Assembly (NCBI GenBank): GCA_022836615.1
Contig: MU405215.1
Location: 62,001-126,000, forward strand
Direction: 5' to 3'
Source of the DNA: Annulohypoxylon bovei var. microspora
Taxonomy: Eukaryota; Ascomycota; Sordariomycetes; Xylariales; Hypoxylaceae
Length of the DNA: 64,000 bases
In this document: in pieces, positions 36,645 to 48,600 of the stretch
Layout: the number at the start of each line of letters is the position of its first letter
Position numbering within the stretch: position 1 is the first letter of the stretch
Made by a program: the position numbers and the translations under genes
Notes under the pieces: generated by a model
Told to the model about the DNA's origin: nothing
The model's database searches: none
Seen by the model: only the letters and a program-made list of their open reading frames with translations

Positions 36645-39147
36645 CCTAAGCAAGACTGTCGCCAGTAATGGCTTGGACACCGAAGGATTCGTTACGACAA
36701 TTACGTGATTGCGAAGCATAGCATGGCGTTAGGTGGAGGGCAGTTGGTCGCATTGGGAAAAAGAACTGATACCTGGATTCCTCGGAAGTCGTTGCAGCCC
36801 TACGCGCATATGGCGTTCTGGTGATTTCTGCAATGCACGATGCCATTGCTTTCATTTGCTTTTCATTTCCTTTTCTTTTCGCCGTCATGACGACTATGAC
36901 TTAATGTACGATATCAACTGGAAATCTGGGCCGACACGTTCTATGTCGTTCGTCAGTTTCTAGCCCCGCGATTTAATCGCCCCCTTGCACCGCCTCAACT
37001 AACCTCAGTGGTTTGGAGCCAAGTGGAAAGGGAATAATGCAGAGTTTTCCTTACGGCTATATTTCTTTGCCTACAATTATCTCCAGTGGAGATCATGAAT
37101 GTGACTGACTTAATTAATTAGCTGTTTTACTGACTAGATGTCTAGGTTAGATGGCTTTACCTTGCGCTCTACTAACCTTTTTACAGATGTCATACTTCAC
37201 TCAATTCAAGTGACTTCTCATTCAAGAGCCATACTATTTCTAACTAGGGAGTTTTAATACCTCTCTTAGTGCGTCTGCCTTACTACCCTTTTTCTCACCG
37301 CTCGCTGGGCTTCATGCCGGGCCTCGGAGAGAAGATCTCAAGATCAAGATCAATTTAAAATATTCGGTTATGTCTGTGATAGTACAATCAATGGTCAGTA
37401 CTACAGTATTGCGGGTGATCATGGCGGGGGTTTACATCGACTCAGGGATTACCGTCTACGTCACACCTATCACTAATTGGTCACACAAGCAAGATCTCCC
37501 AAAAACACATATTTGATGGTACGATCGACGCATGGTAAAATACCTATGATAATTGACAAAATAATTGACCAAATTCGAGACTCGAGAGTACTCAATGAAG
37601 CTCACGTCTCCCTTTACAGACTTACCTGTAGGTACCTACCTACCTAGGTACCTATGTAGGTAAGCACCTATAAATTCTCGGGGGGAAGAAGTATGCGGTA
37701 TGTTTTGTAGGTAGGCGTGTTTCGGTTGCATAATGCCGTGTGACATGAAATTGTCATACTTTTCGCTACATTGTTAGACTTAACGTTAAAAGCGCCAACA
37801 TAGAAACACATTGATCAACTCAACTTCCACGTTTCATATATCCTAGCGACAGCCTCGATTCGAAAATCATAAAAATAGCAACGAGTCTTAGCTTCCCGGC
37901 CGAGACTAGAATTTCCAATCATGTAGGTGCTTCTTTCGGGGTCCCCAGATGCAGATATCAGACCATCGCACTGCGAACCCGAGCAAACAAGGTAAAGGTA
38001 CAAGCCTTGGGATTGGGTAGCAGTGCTCGCACCCAGTCGGTCGGGTTCCGGGGCTAGGCACCACAACGCTGGTACTGTTTGGATTCGGAATCGATCACTC
38101 TATATTTGGCAGCATACATGAAGTCATCCATCCCGGCCTGCATGTGCAAGGGCAAGAAAAGTCTCCCATCGTGGAATCTAGAACAACGAAATTGGCTTCT
38201 CGAATCTGTCGTTATATCACTTCTTTTCTTCTACCTACGGACTCCCAGAACGGTGGAATTCGGGGTACTTTTACAATCTATCGCAACGGAATTGGAAGGT
38301 GCCTCTTAGATTTCATCGACCAGTTTTCGTGTTTGCTCACAAAACCCCAAACATTTCATCACATTTCTTCGATAATTCTTAGGAAATACGAAGAATATAA
38401 TATCTCCCAATCATGTGTCTCTACTAACAGTTAATGCGTCGCTAAGTCTTCTTTCGTCCGTTACCCTAGCTAGGAATCGATTATAGATTTTTACTTCATC
38501 CAAAGTCAGGGGCAAACAAAGCCTCCGTGCACACGATTGCCTACATTAAGGTATGGAACGTCAATGGAGAGCCTAGTAGGGGGACACCGTTCTACATGCA
38601 CCACAGAGAAAAGGGTAGCTATCAAGCTAATAAATTAAACTAGAAGTACAAGCTGTCGGGTTATTTGACACCGATTTTCGATACACTCGATGACCGTTCT
38701 CAACCCCAGCTTAAGTAAAACCTTCAACACCGATGAAGAATACCCTTATCTTCCCGGGGCTAGGGAAGACTGTCATCCCAACGGGCCGTGTAACGGACAC
38801 GGGTTACCCCAGAAATTGGAGTTGACAGCTCCGCGGCCTATTAGGGGACACGAAACCCCCTACTCGATAGAGATTCCCTTCGTATAAGATAGGATCGAAA
38901 ACTCAACAATGATACTATAAGGGGTGTCACTATATTGTGTATCAGACAGTATTATCTCATCATGATTAAGCTTGGTTCTATTTGAGTACACCTGTGTATG
39001 ACTCTCTTCCTGTTGTACGAAGAAAACCCTTATTAACGAAGCTTGAGCTTCAGCATCTGCTTCTTTTACCACTCCTCTCTTCCAAAAACTTCCACTAATC
39101 GATATTTTCTTAAGACAAATGAATATTAGTATCTCTCGATTGTTGTT
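36645..39147. other. intergenic region, about 2.5 kb
   Basis: Both flanking genes run left to right, so this is the TRF4-like 3' region and the sugar-porter promoter. It holds a dense block of TACCTAGGTA-type repeats at 37627-37670. Small frames at 37815-38066 and 38079-38434 have no domain or codon support. No gene is called. Confidence 0.5.
37627..37670. repeat. TACCTAGGTA-type palindromic repeat block
   Basis: A run of TAGGTA and TACCTA units on both strands. It is the densest example of a motif that recurs in most large intergenic regions of this window. Confidence 0.7.
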
Positions 39148-41240
39148 ATGTATCGAGCTAAGAATGTATACCTCATATGCTGCTTTTCCGCCATCGGTAC
39201 GTTTCTCCATCAATAGCTGAAGTGCGTGAGATCGGTCGCTTGTTATTAACTTATTGCCCTTCAATATCTAGGAGGCGGATTATTCGGCTGTGATATCAGC
39301 TCCATGAGCGGCGTTATCGGTACTGCCGCATACAAGAGATACTTCGGTAACCCAGTCTCCTATCGCCAAGGTGGAATTACCGCGTCTATGCCCGCTGGTT
39401 CATTTGTCGGTATGTGATAACCTAGAAGCTTTAAGGTATATATTTTACTAATGAGAGAATTGGGGGCATAGGCTCACTTGCAAGCTCCTTCATTGCAGAC
39501 AAGTATTCTCGTAAAGTGTCTCTCCAGGTGGGCTGCATCCTCTGGATTATCGGTTCGATGTATGCCCTTTCGAAACATTCTCCATCTCCGCCTATTTTAG
39601 AACTCACCTATTGATATCCCTGCCATGACCTTATCCTCAAGGTGATCTAGCTAACTTAGCTAGCTTACAATGCGCCTCCCAAAATGTCACCATGCTCTGT
39701 ATCGGGCGAGTGGTCTCCGGTCTCTGCGTCGGCATCGCATCCTCGATCGTGCCCGTCTACATGTCTGAGATCGCATCGAAGGAGATCCGCGGTCGCGTCG
39801 TGTCCCTCCAGCAGTGGGCCATCACATGGGGTATCTTATTGGGATACTTCATGCAGTATATATTTGCGGAGATGGGGGGTGGCCCGAATAACCCAGACCA
39901 GCCAGAGGCCGCCTTCCGCATCCCGTGGGGACTGCAGATGTTCCCGGCCTTCGTCCTCTTCGCCAGCCTGTTCTTCTTCCCCCATAGCCCGCGCTGGCTC
40001 GCATCAAAGGACCGCTGGGAGGAGGCTATCCAGGTCATCGCGGATCTTCATGGCGGCGGAAATGTTAACCATACAAAGGTCCTCGCAGAGTACAAGGAGA
40101 TCGAGGAGGCCCTGCGGTTCGAGCGAGAGGAGGCACTATCTGGTTTTGGGGCGCTGGTCCAACCGCGTATCTTCAAGCGTGTGGTCCTCGGCATGAGCGT
40201 TCAGATGTGGTCGCAGGTAAGCGTCCTCGTGAATACGGTTGACGTAAAATACTATACTGACTCCTGATAATCGAGTAGCTAAGCGGGATTAACGTGATGA
40301 TGTACTACGTCGTATATATCAGTAAGAATTCCTATGGCTCGAATTATTTTCTAGTTAGATCTCATCGTTTGCAGTGGAGTCGGCGCAGATTGGTTCGCCT
40401 TTTTCAACCGCCGCGATACAGTATGTGATTAACGTAGTGCTGACATTGCCTGCCATACTGTATTTGGACAAGGTCGGACGCCGACCTACGTTTATGATCG
40501 GTTCTTTCTTGATGATGGTGTTCCTCTTCATCTCAGGTACATACAACCCCTCCATAAATTTCCCACGGGTCACAGCAGACTAACGGCAGGAATAGGGGCT
40601 CTACAAGCCATCTACGGCCAACCGAACACCGCCCAGGGTAGTAGCGGTATCACTTGGGTCGTAGTCGACAACGTACCCGCGTCATCTGCCATCGTGGCAA
40701 GTTCGTACCTTTTCGTGGCCGCCTACGCGACAACCTGGGGCCCGACATCATGGGCATACGCCGCCGAGATTCCTCCGCCTCGGGTTCGAGCCATGGCAGT
40801 TAGTATTAGCACGGCGTCGAATTGGCTGTGGAACATGATCCTCGCGTTCGCCGTGCCGCCCCTGCTCTGGAACATCAACTGGAAGATGTATATGATATTC
40901 GCGGCATTCAATGGCGCCGCCTTTATCCACATGGCCCTGTTCGCACACGAGACGACGGGCCTTACTCTTGAGGAAATGGATGATGTGTTTGATTCGGGCC
41001 GCCCTGCTGTGAGTAACCCCTGAACACTCGCGAAGAGACACAATTGCTGACTTGCTGTTTAAGTGGCACCCCTATAAGAAACCTAGCCGTCTGGATGCCC
41101 TGCAGAAGGATATTGAGCAGGGCAATGTCCAGGTTCCCGCTCCGGGCACCGGTAGTGTAGAGCCGAAGGGGGACGGAGATAAATTAGTTGCGCTAAAGAG
41201 TCTTGAACCGATTCATATACACGAAGAAATGGCGAAATAG
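39148..41240 (+). CDS. MFS sugar porter (hexose-type transporter)
   Basis: Predicted 540-residue plasma-membrane sugar:proton symporter or facilitator with 12 TM helices. The start at 39148 gives MYRAKNVYLICCFSAIGGGL followed by FGCDISSMSGVIG, the conserved TM1 block. Sugar-porter motifs seen are GRVVSGLCVGIASSIVPVYM, YMSEIASKEIRGRVVSLQQW, QMWSQLSGINVMMYYVVYIM, LYLDKVGRRPTF and TWGPTSWAYAAEIPPPRVRA. The usual PESPRWL motif reads PHSPRWL. Eight exons join in frame: 39148-39196, 39272-39409, 39472-39559, 39664-40216, 40279-40321, 40375-40536, 40596-41008 and 41064-41240. No neighbour points to a substrate; hexose or pentose is the default guess. Confidence 0.9.
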
Positions 41241-41608
41241 GGGTTAGGGATCTAGCTACTAGTGTTTTCTCGCGGTCTTTTCAACTAAGTTAATACGTAG
41301 GTAGTTATGGCGAAATAGGAGTTAAGCGGTAATTATAGCGATTTGCATTTAAGGTATTATCAAATATATATATGCAGGACATACGAAAACTCTACATTAC
41401 TTCGTATCTTAAAATATAACAGGTGTATAACTTTTCTCTCCTCATCTAAATGTTCTCGCGATGCTTTATTGGGTATCTATCAAATGACGGGGCGTAACAG
41501 GCGGTCGTGTCGACCTTAGCCCTACCGAGGTCTGGTGTGAGACAGGGAGGCCCTCTAGGATTTGTCGCCATCCCTGACAGCAGCCTTCTGTCTACAAACT
41601 CCCATACG
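41241..41608. other. convergent 3' region after sugar porter
   Basis: About 370 bp between the sugar porter and the small secreted protein, which converge. AT-rich, no gene seen. Confidence 0.5.
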
Positions 41609-42117
41609 CTAATCTTGCCCAATCGCCTTGCATGAGTGATCACTGTGTGACCACAGGCTACACCACCTAATGCACTTGATCTTCTCGGTGTACCTTCCGA
41701 GGCTCGAGCATCCGTTGTAGAGACGGCCCAACACTTCTCCACCGCAGCCTGGCTCATTCGTCTCGGAGAATGCGTACCATCGATAGATGCCGTCGTTCGT
41801 GGTTTCCGTGTACACGCTGTTAGAAGCATTGTCCACTGAATATGTTGTCAGTTACGAATTCATTCTACTAACATTCTAGGTTCTCAAGTATAGGGCTGGT
41901 GTCCCTGGGAAGGAAATTCTCCGTAAAAGGGATGGTTACGGGTATAGATGTGCGACTTACTTTTGATCTGCCAGTACTGCGGTTTTAGTCCTACGTTCGC
42001 ATGTTTAATCCATCCAGCACAGTCGTTCGACTCGAACTCGATTGCCTTGAAGTCCTTCATTGCGCCAGCTCCGGTAATGGCCAAGAGAAACGCAACGGTC
42101 TGCGTAGAGATCCTCAT
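41609..42117 (-). CDS. Small secreted cysteine-containing protein, unknown function
   Basis: Predicted 127-residue secreted protein. The signal peptide is about residues 1-19 (MRISTQTVAFLLAITGAGA). The mature part has six cysteines, in NDCAGW, EPGCGGEV, YNGCSSLG, IKCIRWC and HSCKAIGQD, which could form three disulphides. Two exons join in frame: 42117-41961 and 41835-41609, with a 125-nt intron completing an ATG codon. A TATATAT box at 42272-42278 lies about 155 bp upstream. Size, secretion and cysteines are those of candidate effectors, but also of other small apoplastic proteins. I recognise no family. Confidence 0.7.
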
Positions 42118-43076
42118 TTTTCTCTTTCCTGCTAATGAGCTTGAGAAACTCGATGCTTGCTAGATTGTTTGAAAACGGGGTGTTAGGTTGATAGGTAAGG
42201 GGATTTCGGGAACGACCTCGATTGATTTATCGAACACTTACAATTGGCTCAAGAATCGGTTCAACGCACGGTATATATGACCGCGGAATACTTTGACATG
42301 TTGGAATTAAAATAGCAAAGTATTTAGTTGCTAGTGCTACCTCGACCCTTTAATTGGTCTATGCGAAACAACGGGTTGGAATAAAGGAGGGCGTGTTAGA
42401 GGCGAATACAATGCAAACAAAGCAATCAAATACAAAGATTTACGCAGTTTTTATCTCTGACCTTTTAAAGGACAATTCATAAATAAACTTATCGTGTGTT
42501 ACGAGAGATCTATGTATTATCATCGCAACTCTACAACGTGAGGCCCACTTAGAGATCACTAAGGGGGGATATCAAACAAACTCCTCCAAATCATATTTTC
42601 GATACTCTTAGGACAGGTATTTATGTCAACATCAAGGGCTAGGGTAAAACCCGGAAATACTGTATCTTGCTTAACCGCATTCTCGTTGTCGGCGGATTGT
42701 GTTTTCTGCTAAAATGAGCTGTGTAGTCCAAAGTAGTTATTCACGTTGTCCTGGCGTTGACGGGGTAGCAAGTGATATAAGAGACGGTTATAAAATACCT
42801 CAATTTTATATTGGAGTTATTAGTGGAATAGGCAGTTTTATAAACCATCAAGGTAAGGCTGGGACGAAGTAAGCACTTATATGGGAAGACGTCACATGCC
42901 GAATTCATACACACGTCATAACTGGATCCATCCAACCAGATCCATCTCCAATAATATTGAATTCATAATGCTTCTTAAAATCATGAGGCTTTGAACTTCC
43001 ATTCCAAAGTTGTGTTTGGTTTTCTATACTTTTTGTTGGTAATTCAGCACACGTATTCACGCATACCTAGCAGCAA
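42118..43076. other. intergenic region, divergent promoters
   Basis: About 960 bp between the divergent secreted-protein and acyltransferase genes. Apart from the TATATAT box at 42272-42278, nothing distinct is seen. Confidence 0.5.
42272..42278 (-). promoter_or_regulatory. possible TATA box of the small secreted protein
   Basis: TATATAT about 155 bp upstream of the start codon at 42117, a plausible spacing for a regulated fungal gene. Single motif, so only suggestive. Confidence 0.35.
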
Positions 43077-44702
43077 ATGGCATCGTTCCTATCAGAGTCA
43101 ATATCTCAGCTTCATGCTCTGGTGACTGATCCCCAACCACGACCAGGTCTTCACCCCATACCAGGAACTAGGCCTCTCACGTTCGGTGCAGCCATCTTGC
43201 CGCCTTTGACTTACTACATTGCTCTACTGCTTCTTGCTCCTCCGCCACCTCCTGCTATCGACTCAATTTACGTCAAAACAGCTCGCAACATCCTTGCTTT
43301 TACTGCTGGGGTTCTCTTCTTCCGTCTCCCACTTACGTACCATGTTCCTCAGAGCATCGGACTTACATATCAGCTGGGCCTCGTTGGTCTTTACGGTGGA
43401 TGTAGGGTGGTTGACGCTTTCTTCATAAGCCCCTATTTCTTCAAGCACATTCCTCGGCGAGTCAAGTATGTGCACAAACCGAGGCCCGAAACCCGTGTTC
43501 CGGAAGAGAAGGGGATAACGAAGCAATGGTCTAGCAACGGGGGAGTCAGGGAGACAGGCCCTCGTCAAGATAACAGCACTGCCAACGACAGACCTTCGAC
43601 CAGAAAAATAGAACAAACCAATGATGCTACACCAGGACCCGAGCCCCCACAAACCAGCAAAGGCAGACGCTCCAGCATCTCCGCCAACATCGCCCGAAGG
43701 ATGTCGGACTCCATCCCGGACGCGGCCCGCAGCTCGCTCCTCGCCGTCCAGCACACGCTGACGGGCCCGTCCCCGCGCCCCGTCCTCGAGACGGCGACGA
43801 CCGAGTCCGGGTGGCCGCAGTCGCTCCGCGACCGCGCCTCCTGGGCCCTCGAGCTCGAGCTCAGCATGCGCGGCGTCGGCTTCACGTGGACGACGGCCGA
43901 CGTCCGCCACACGCGCGCGACCTGGCTGCCCACCGTCGGCAGCCGCGTGCACAGCGTGTGCGTGCACGCGGCGCCGGTCCTGTTCGCCAGCTGGCTCGTC
44001 ATCCGCGGCACGTACGCGCGGTACCTCGCCTCCCCAGCTAACCCGACAAGTCCCATAGGATTTGCCACCGACGAACTCTTCGACGAGCAGCTCCCGCCCG
44101 CGGCCCAGGTGCTGCTGACGGGCGCGCTGGGCGCGTTCCTCATGGCGGCGTTCTCGCTGGGCCACTCGCTGGCGGCGATCGCGCTGAGCCCGCTGGCGCC
44201 CGGGCCGCTGGCCTTCTTCCCGCCGCTGTATAGCGCGCGCGCGTGGGACGTGGCCAGCGTACGCGGCTTCTGGTCGTATGGCTGGCACCGCCTGTTCGCG
44301 CGCCTGTTCCTCGTGTACGGCGTCCGGCCCGGGGAGTGGGTCGAGCGCAAACTCACGCGCAAGAGGCCCGACGAGCCGGCCGACGTGGGCAAGGTCATGG
44401 GCGGGTTCCTGGCGAGCGCGCTCGTGCACGCGCTCTCGGTGCGCGGCGTGCTGGGCGGTGATTGGGATAGCGCCGCGGGCGAGGCGCGGTTTTTTGCGCT
44501 GAATGGCGTGGCGGTTGTGGTGGAGGGGGTGGTGGTTAGGGCTGTGGGGAGGTCGAGGAGGGGGAGGGGGGTTGGCGAGAGGATGTGGTATGACGGGTGG
44601 GTTGGCCGGATCTGGTGGATCGCTGTGCTCTTGGGATCGGGGAGGAATTTCGCTAGGGGTTGGGTTAAGTCGGGCTTGGTTCGGGAGATCGCGTTTCAAT
44701 GA
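43077..44702 (+). CDS. Wax-synthase-like membrane acyltransferase (MBOAT-related)
   Basis: Single-exon 541-residue membrane protein with a wax-synthase domain, the type found in fungal O-acetyltransferases of terpenoid and alcohol metabolism. About eight hydrophobic segments are seen, including the N-terminal LTYYIALLLLAPPPPP and AARNI-like TM2. The domain opens near residue 258 with WALELELSMRGVGFTWTTAD. Conserved features are VRGFWSYGWHRLFARLFLVY (the FWxxxWH motif, about residues 394-410) and GFLASALVHALS, whose histidine is the expected catalytic residue. A hydrophilic loop (about 120-245) separates the halves. GC content rises sharply from about 43690 to 44500. Gene neighbours do not define a pathway; the acceptor is unknown. 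Confidence 0.83.
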   Translation: MASFLSESISQLHALVTDPQPRPGLHPIPGTRPLTFGAAILPPLTYYIALLLLAPPPPPAIDSIYVKTARNILAFTAGVLFFRLPLTYHVPQSIGLTYQLGLVGLYGGCRVVDAFFISPYFFKHIPRRVKYVHKPRPETRVPEEKGITKQWSSNGGVRETGPRQDNSTANDRPSTRKIEQTNDATPGPEPPQTSKGRRSSISANIARRMSDSIPDAARSSLLAVQHTLTGPSPRPVLETATTESGWPQSLRDRASWALELELSMRGVGFTWTTADVRHTRATWLPTVGSRVHSVCVHAAPVLFASWLVIRGTYARYLASPANPTSPIGFATDELFDEQLPPAAQVLLTGALGAFLMAAFSLGHSLAAIALSPLAPGPLAFFPPLYSARAWDVASVRGFWSYGWHRLFARLFLVYGVRPGEWVERKLTRKRPDEPADVGKVMGGFLASALVHALSVRGVLGGDWDSAAGEARFFALNGVAVVVEGVVVRAVGRSRRGRGVGERMWYDGWVGRIWWIAVLLGSGRNFARGWVKSGLVREIAFQ

Positions 44703-45165
44703 AGGATCTCGAATTGAAGCTTCCAGGGCTAAAGATCCAAGGATGTAAGTATAGGGATATGTTGAGCTATAGCCCTATTTAAAAATCAATAAAATGCCGT
44801 GAGTAAATTGAAGGAACCGAAAATCTGGCTTGTATACTAAGAAAGGGGCTAGATAATCGCAGGGGTGGAAATAGGGGCTCGGACTCTTCACCACTTTCAA
44901 ATACCCGACTCAATTGTGAAAAAAAAAAAGGTATAAGCATAAAAAAAGCAAATTCTATCCAGTTTAACGAGCGTGTATAATTCTTATCGGAGATATAAAT
45001 ATAATGGCGAAGAAATTAAACGTCGCTCTCTCTACTCCATATACTCCTTTGCAAGATGTAGATATCAGTGCTTGCTGTCGGCAGTGGCGTAGGTACATAC
45101 CTATCTAGATGTGAACGAGATGAAGTTCACAGTAAGATTGCATGCTCTACTAAGCACGATCAATG
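44703..45165. other. convergent 3' region
   Basis: About 460 bp between the acyltransferase and the EthD gene, AT-rich with A runs near 44920-44950. No gene seen. Confidence 0.5.
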
Positions 45166-45695
45166 CTATTTGTACATGTCATTCTCCCATTTGTCCTCGT
45201 CCCATCCGAGCATTGTGACGACGTCAGCTCTATTGAAGAACTTCTCCTCGTCCGGGACTACGGTCTTTAGATACTCTTCATCAGTAAAAATCTAACGATA
45301 CTACGTGTCAACCCAGTATAATGGAAAGGGGTTTTTGGAGAGTTGCATACGGCTAGCAATTCTTCTAAACTATTCGCCCACATGCTCGCACCTCCGTCAT
45401 ATCCTATCATATTAACACCGAACCCAGTCAGGTCAACAGACTTGTCCGAGTGAAATTGCGAGTACTTGACAAGGTTTCGGCGGATGATAGGAACCGAGAG
45501 AAATATCTTGGAGTGTTCCTCAGACCAGCTAGGACCGGCGGTTAGAATGAGAGATCAGTGTTAAATTTAGGCCAAGTGGTAAAAGACGTACTATTTGTGA
45601 AATTCTTCGTGCGAAATACCATCCTTCTTTTTCATGAAGAATGTAATCTTGACAAGTCGGTTGTTGTTTGATGTGGCTGTAGTTGCTGACGCCAT
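45166..45695 (-). CDS. EthD-domain protein, small dimeric alpha/beta-barrel family
   Basis: Predicted 135-residue protein of the EthD family, compact ferredoxin-like subunits that dimerise; members act in polyketide ring oxidation or dehydration, or have unknown roles. Three exons join in frame: 45695-45592, 45528-45351 and 45291-45166. Each exon is short, so the gene is easy to miss. The opening is RLVKITFFMKKKDGISHEEF followed by HKYWSEEHSKIFLSVP, the classic EthD pattern. Then come KYSQFHSDKSVDLTGFGVNM, YDGGASMWANSLEELLA and FTDEEYLKTVVPDEEKFFNR, ending in VVTMLGWDEDKWENDMYK. No signal peptide or polyketide synthase neighbour is present, so a biosynthetic role is not supported here. Confidence 0.85.
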
Positions 45696-48600
45696 CTCGA
45701 GCTTTTAGGACCAGAGCAAATTCAATTTGCTAATGTGAACAACACTTTGTGATTATGGAACAAAGAAAAACATCAGAATTTAAAGTCAAATACTAACTTT
45801 ATATATTCATCATATATCTTACGCTTGTCAAGATTTCTACTGTTTATCGTTATGATAGTCGTGATGCTCGTACTTTTGAGCCCTTGCCGGCGTCAAGACC
45901 CGGGAGAATCCAAGATCAACATCTTACCTCGGGGCATTATTCTGCCCGCCACGGATCGGTCTTCGATGCTAACAGCCGTGTGTATGCATACGGAGACGGA
46001 ACGTGGCTAGCTTTAACATATGGCAGCTATAACTTATTGAACGCAAAGTTGCTATTTTACCAATTAATCGGATCGAAATTGTTCCATCGGATCGGTATTT
46101 CGGAACCAATATCGGTGGTGAAATTCTCGCCTTCTATGATTAGGAGACTTCAGGGTCCATTGCGTGCTCATCAGCTCGCTCTAAAAGCTGAATCGAATAA
46201 TGACACATCCTGCCAACCGTGGTCAGATCTGGAAACGTCTGTTATCATTCCCCAACCTGATTGAATAGAGTTATACGAGCCTACAATAGTGTGTTAAGAC
46301 CATGTCCTATATGAGCTTGGTACTAAATGCCGCTCGGAGATGGTCACCCCTTTTGCTGAAAGTAGTGGATGTAAGAATTCTTCCTTTGAAATTTATCGAA
46401 AATGTGTAGATTACTAACATTTTCTATCTCTACCTAGGTAGGTAGGATGTGAGAAACTATGCCGTATCATGGTTCTTCTGTTATCTTGACAGCTACCCCT
46501 GGGTCCTTCTCCTAGAGCATACACCGCTCGCGCTGATCTTCCTTATGGGCTTATGAGAACAGGATCATCAGATGCTAGAAGCAGTCGTACTTCTCAGCTC
46601 TCGGATCGGTCGCGGCATTAAATTGTCAACTAACCCGCAAAGGAACTCTCGATCCTAAGGAGTTATTCTGCTACAGTCAGATGCCGTGATATAACACATA
46701 AGAGGATCCCCTCGCTACGACCTACATAAATGCCGCTATACTGCTGGTCACTACGCATGGAGGAGACTGTTAGCCTCTCAATAAAATCCCAGCTTCATAT
46801 CATCCTGCAATATCCTAGTCTAGAACTAGCATCCGCAGACAGGATACCGCGATCTCTTTGATGCTTAAGGACGGGGGTCGCAGATTGGTCAGCATACGGT
46901 CCGCGCCGCATTAGGGTGCCTAGGTTGTTTCCAAATGCAACTGTAGATCCGGGCGATATCTGTACCTTTCCGAGGTAGATTATAAAGAACCTTGTGAGGC
47001 ACTTTTACATATCTGCAGAATTTGTGCGGCTGACAGGCTTTCTATTACCAACAAGCTGGCGATAATCAGCTAGGACTCGAGGCAGTTGGGCAGGTAGGCA
47101 GAATTAGGATTCAGCTTTGAAAACATTGAGCGGTGAGGCAGAGTGAATGATTGTTTACGCAAATATTGACACAAGAGATTTCGCCCGTCAGAATAAGTGT
47201 AATATGAAGATTTTCGTGAGAGTTAGTCGCATTTCGAAGGAATGGAAAGTGAAACGAGGTCGAGTCCCTAGGGATAAATATCGATTAATTGATGAAACCT
47301 TAAACATTGAAACGAAACGCGATAATTAACTCTAACTGCCTACTTAGGTAAGCCCCCATACGTCACCAATCTTTTTCTCCGAGTTTACCGCCCCCGTAAG
47401 TTCAGATGTTACACTGTACATGTTAATTAATGTCAATATATGCGCCGTCAATCAAATTAATCAATCTATTGCCGAGAACCAAGATCTGGGGGAGAATTCG
47501 AATCAGACGAATTAGTCAACTTCTATGTGCTATCATCCTTAATTCCTAATGTTGCGGTCCCCCTAGCAAACATGCCTCTACAATATATCAAGGCGAAGTA
47601 CTTCATCCTAACGAGGCTATGCCCGCTACGTTTTCATATCTAATGCCGCGGATACCAACGTGTCCCGAAGGAAAGCATCACCAAATCAATCTGATGATCA
47701 AGCCGCGCACGGCGGCGATTAAAGGTCAGAAAAAGCCGCGGCTTCCAGGCCATCGGGTCGTTCCGTTGGCCGCATGACGCCTCCACGCCTCGCCAAAACA
47801 GTGGCATGGCTACACAGCAGCACGGCACAAACAAACACCGTTTCGCGTATCGCTTCCCAGCCTGCTGGCGCGAGTGATAAAGGCGAAGGCGGCTCAAACA
47901 CGTCCTCTTAGCTTATTCGGAACGAATCCATCAGTCCAATCGTCAATTCCTCCCTTTCCTTCGTGAACCCGTCGTCACCGACGGTACCTATCAGCACCGT
48001 CACGCTTACCTAATAGGGGTGAAGGGAATCGGCGGATTGTAACATGGAAAAATCCGCCAGCTCCAACTCCCTTTATTCCCGTACCTAGTATGACAAGAAT
48101 GTGATCATCAGTATTGATTTTTGACATCTAGCTGAAAGGCATGTTAGCGAGTTTTAGGTAAGTAAGCCTGGCAGGACGGCCTAGCGACTCGGATCTATCT
48201 GGTAGATTCCTTTCGGCTCGGCTTATCATCACCATCATCAACGGCTGCGCAGTGACGCAGTATATCGCTGAAGCCGACTTCTTTTTTCCACTTTCCTATA
48301 TCGTGTATCGTGGGGCAAAAGGGCCTTTGGAAGAGCCTCCCAGTCCTTCCGCGAAACACGGAAGGATTCATCAAATCCGATCATCCGTTTCGAGAATACT
48401 TGGTACGGCTTGTCTAGCCCATCCTTACGGATGTTCCGTGTGGGGACTTAGGTCCATCTACCTCTATCAACTTGTCCATAATGCCATGGTAGGTATCCTT
48501 CCTTTGCGCTTCCCTTTGGCGAAGAGCCGAATTTCCTTATTGGGTTTCTTTTTCTCTTTCCGGAGTTCCAGCACGCGGGAACGATGATGCGTACCTATGC

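Noticed and set aside
25641..41240. A polysaccharide-use or secondary-metabolite gene cluster
   Set aside because: GH5, AA9, sugar porter and DHA2 exporter are separated by unrelated genes, and no regulator or backbone synthase is present.
43263..44699. 478-codon minus-strand ORF opposite the acyltransferase
   Set aside because: It is a by-product of the very GC-rich sense codons; it is Arg/Pro/His-rich with no domain, while the sense frame has clear wax-synthase motifs.
45884..46264. 126-codon plus-strand ORF upstream of the EthD gene
   Set aside because: No domain or secretion signal and no support from neighbours; may be chance in a gene-poor region.
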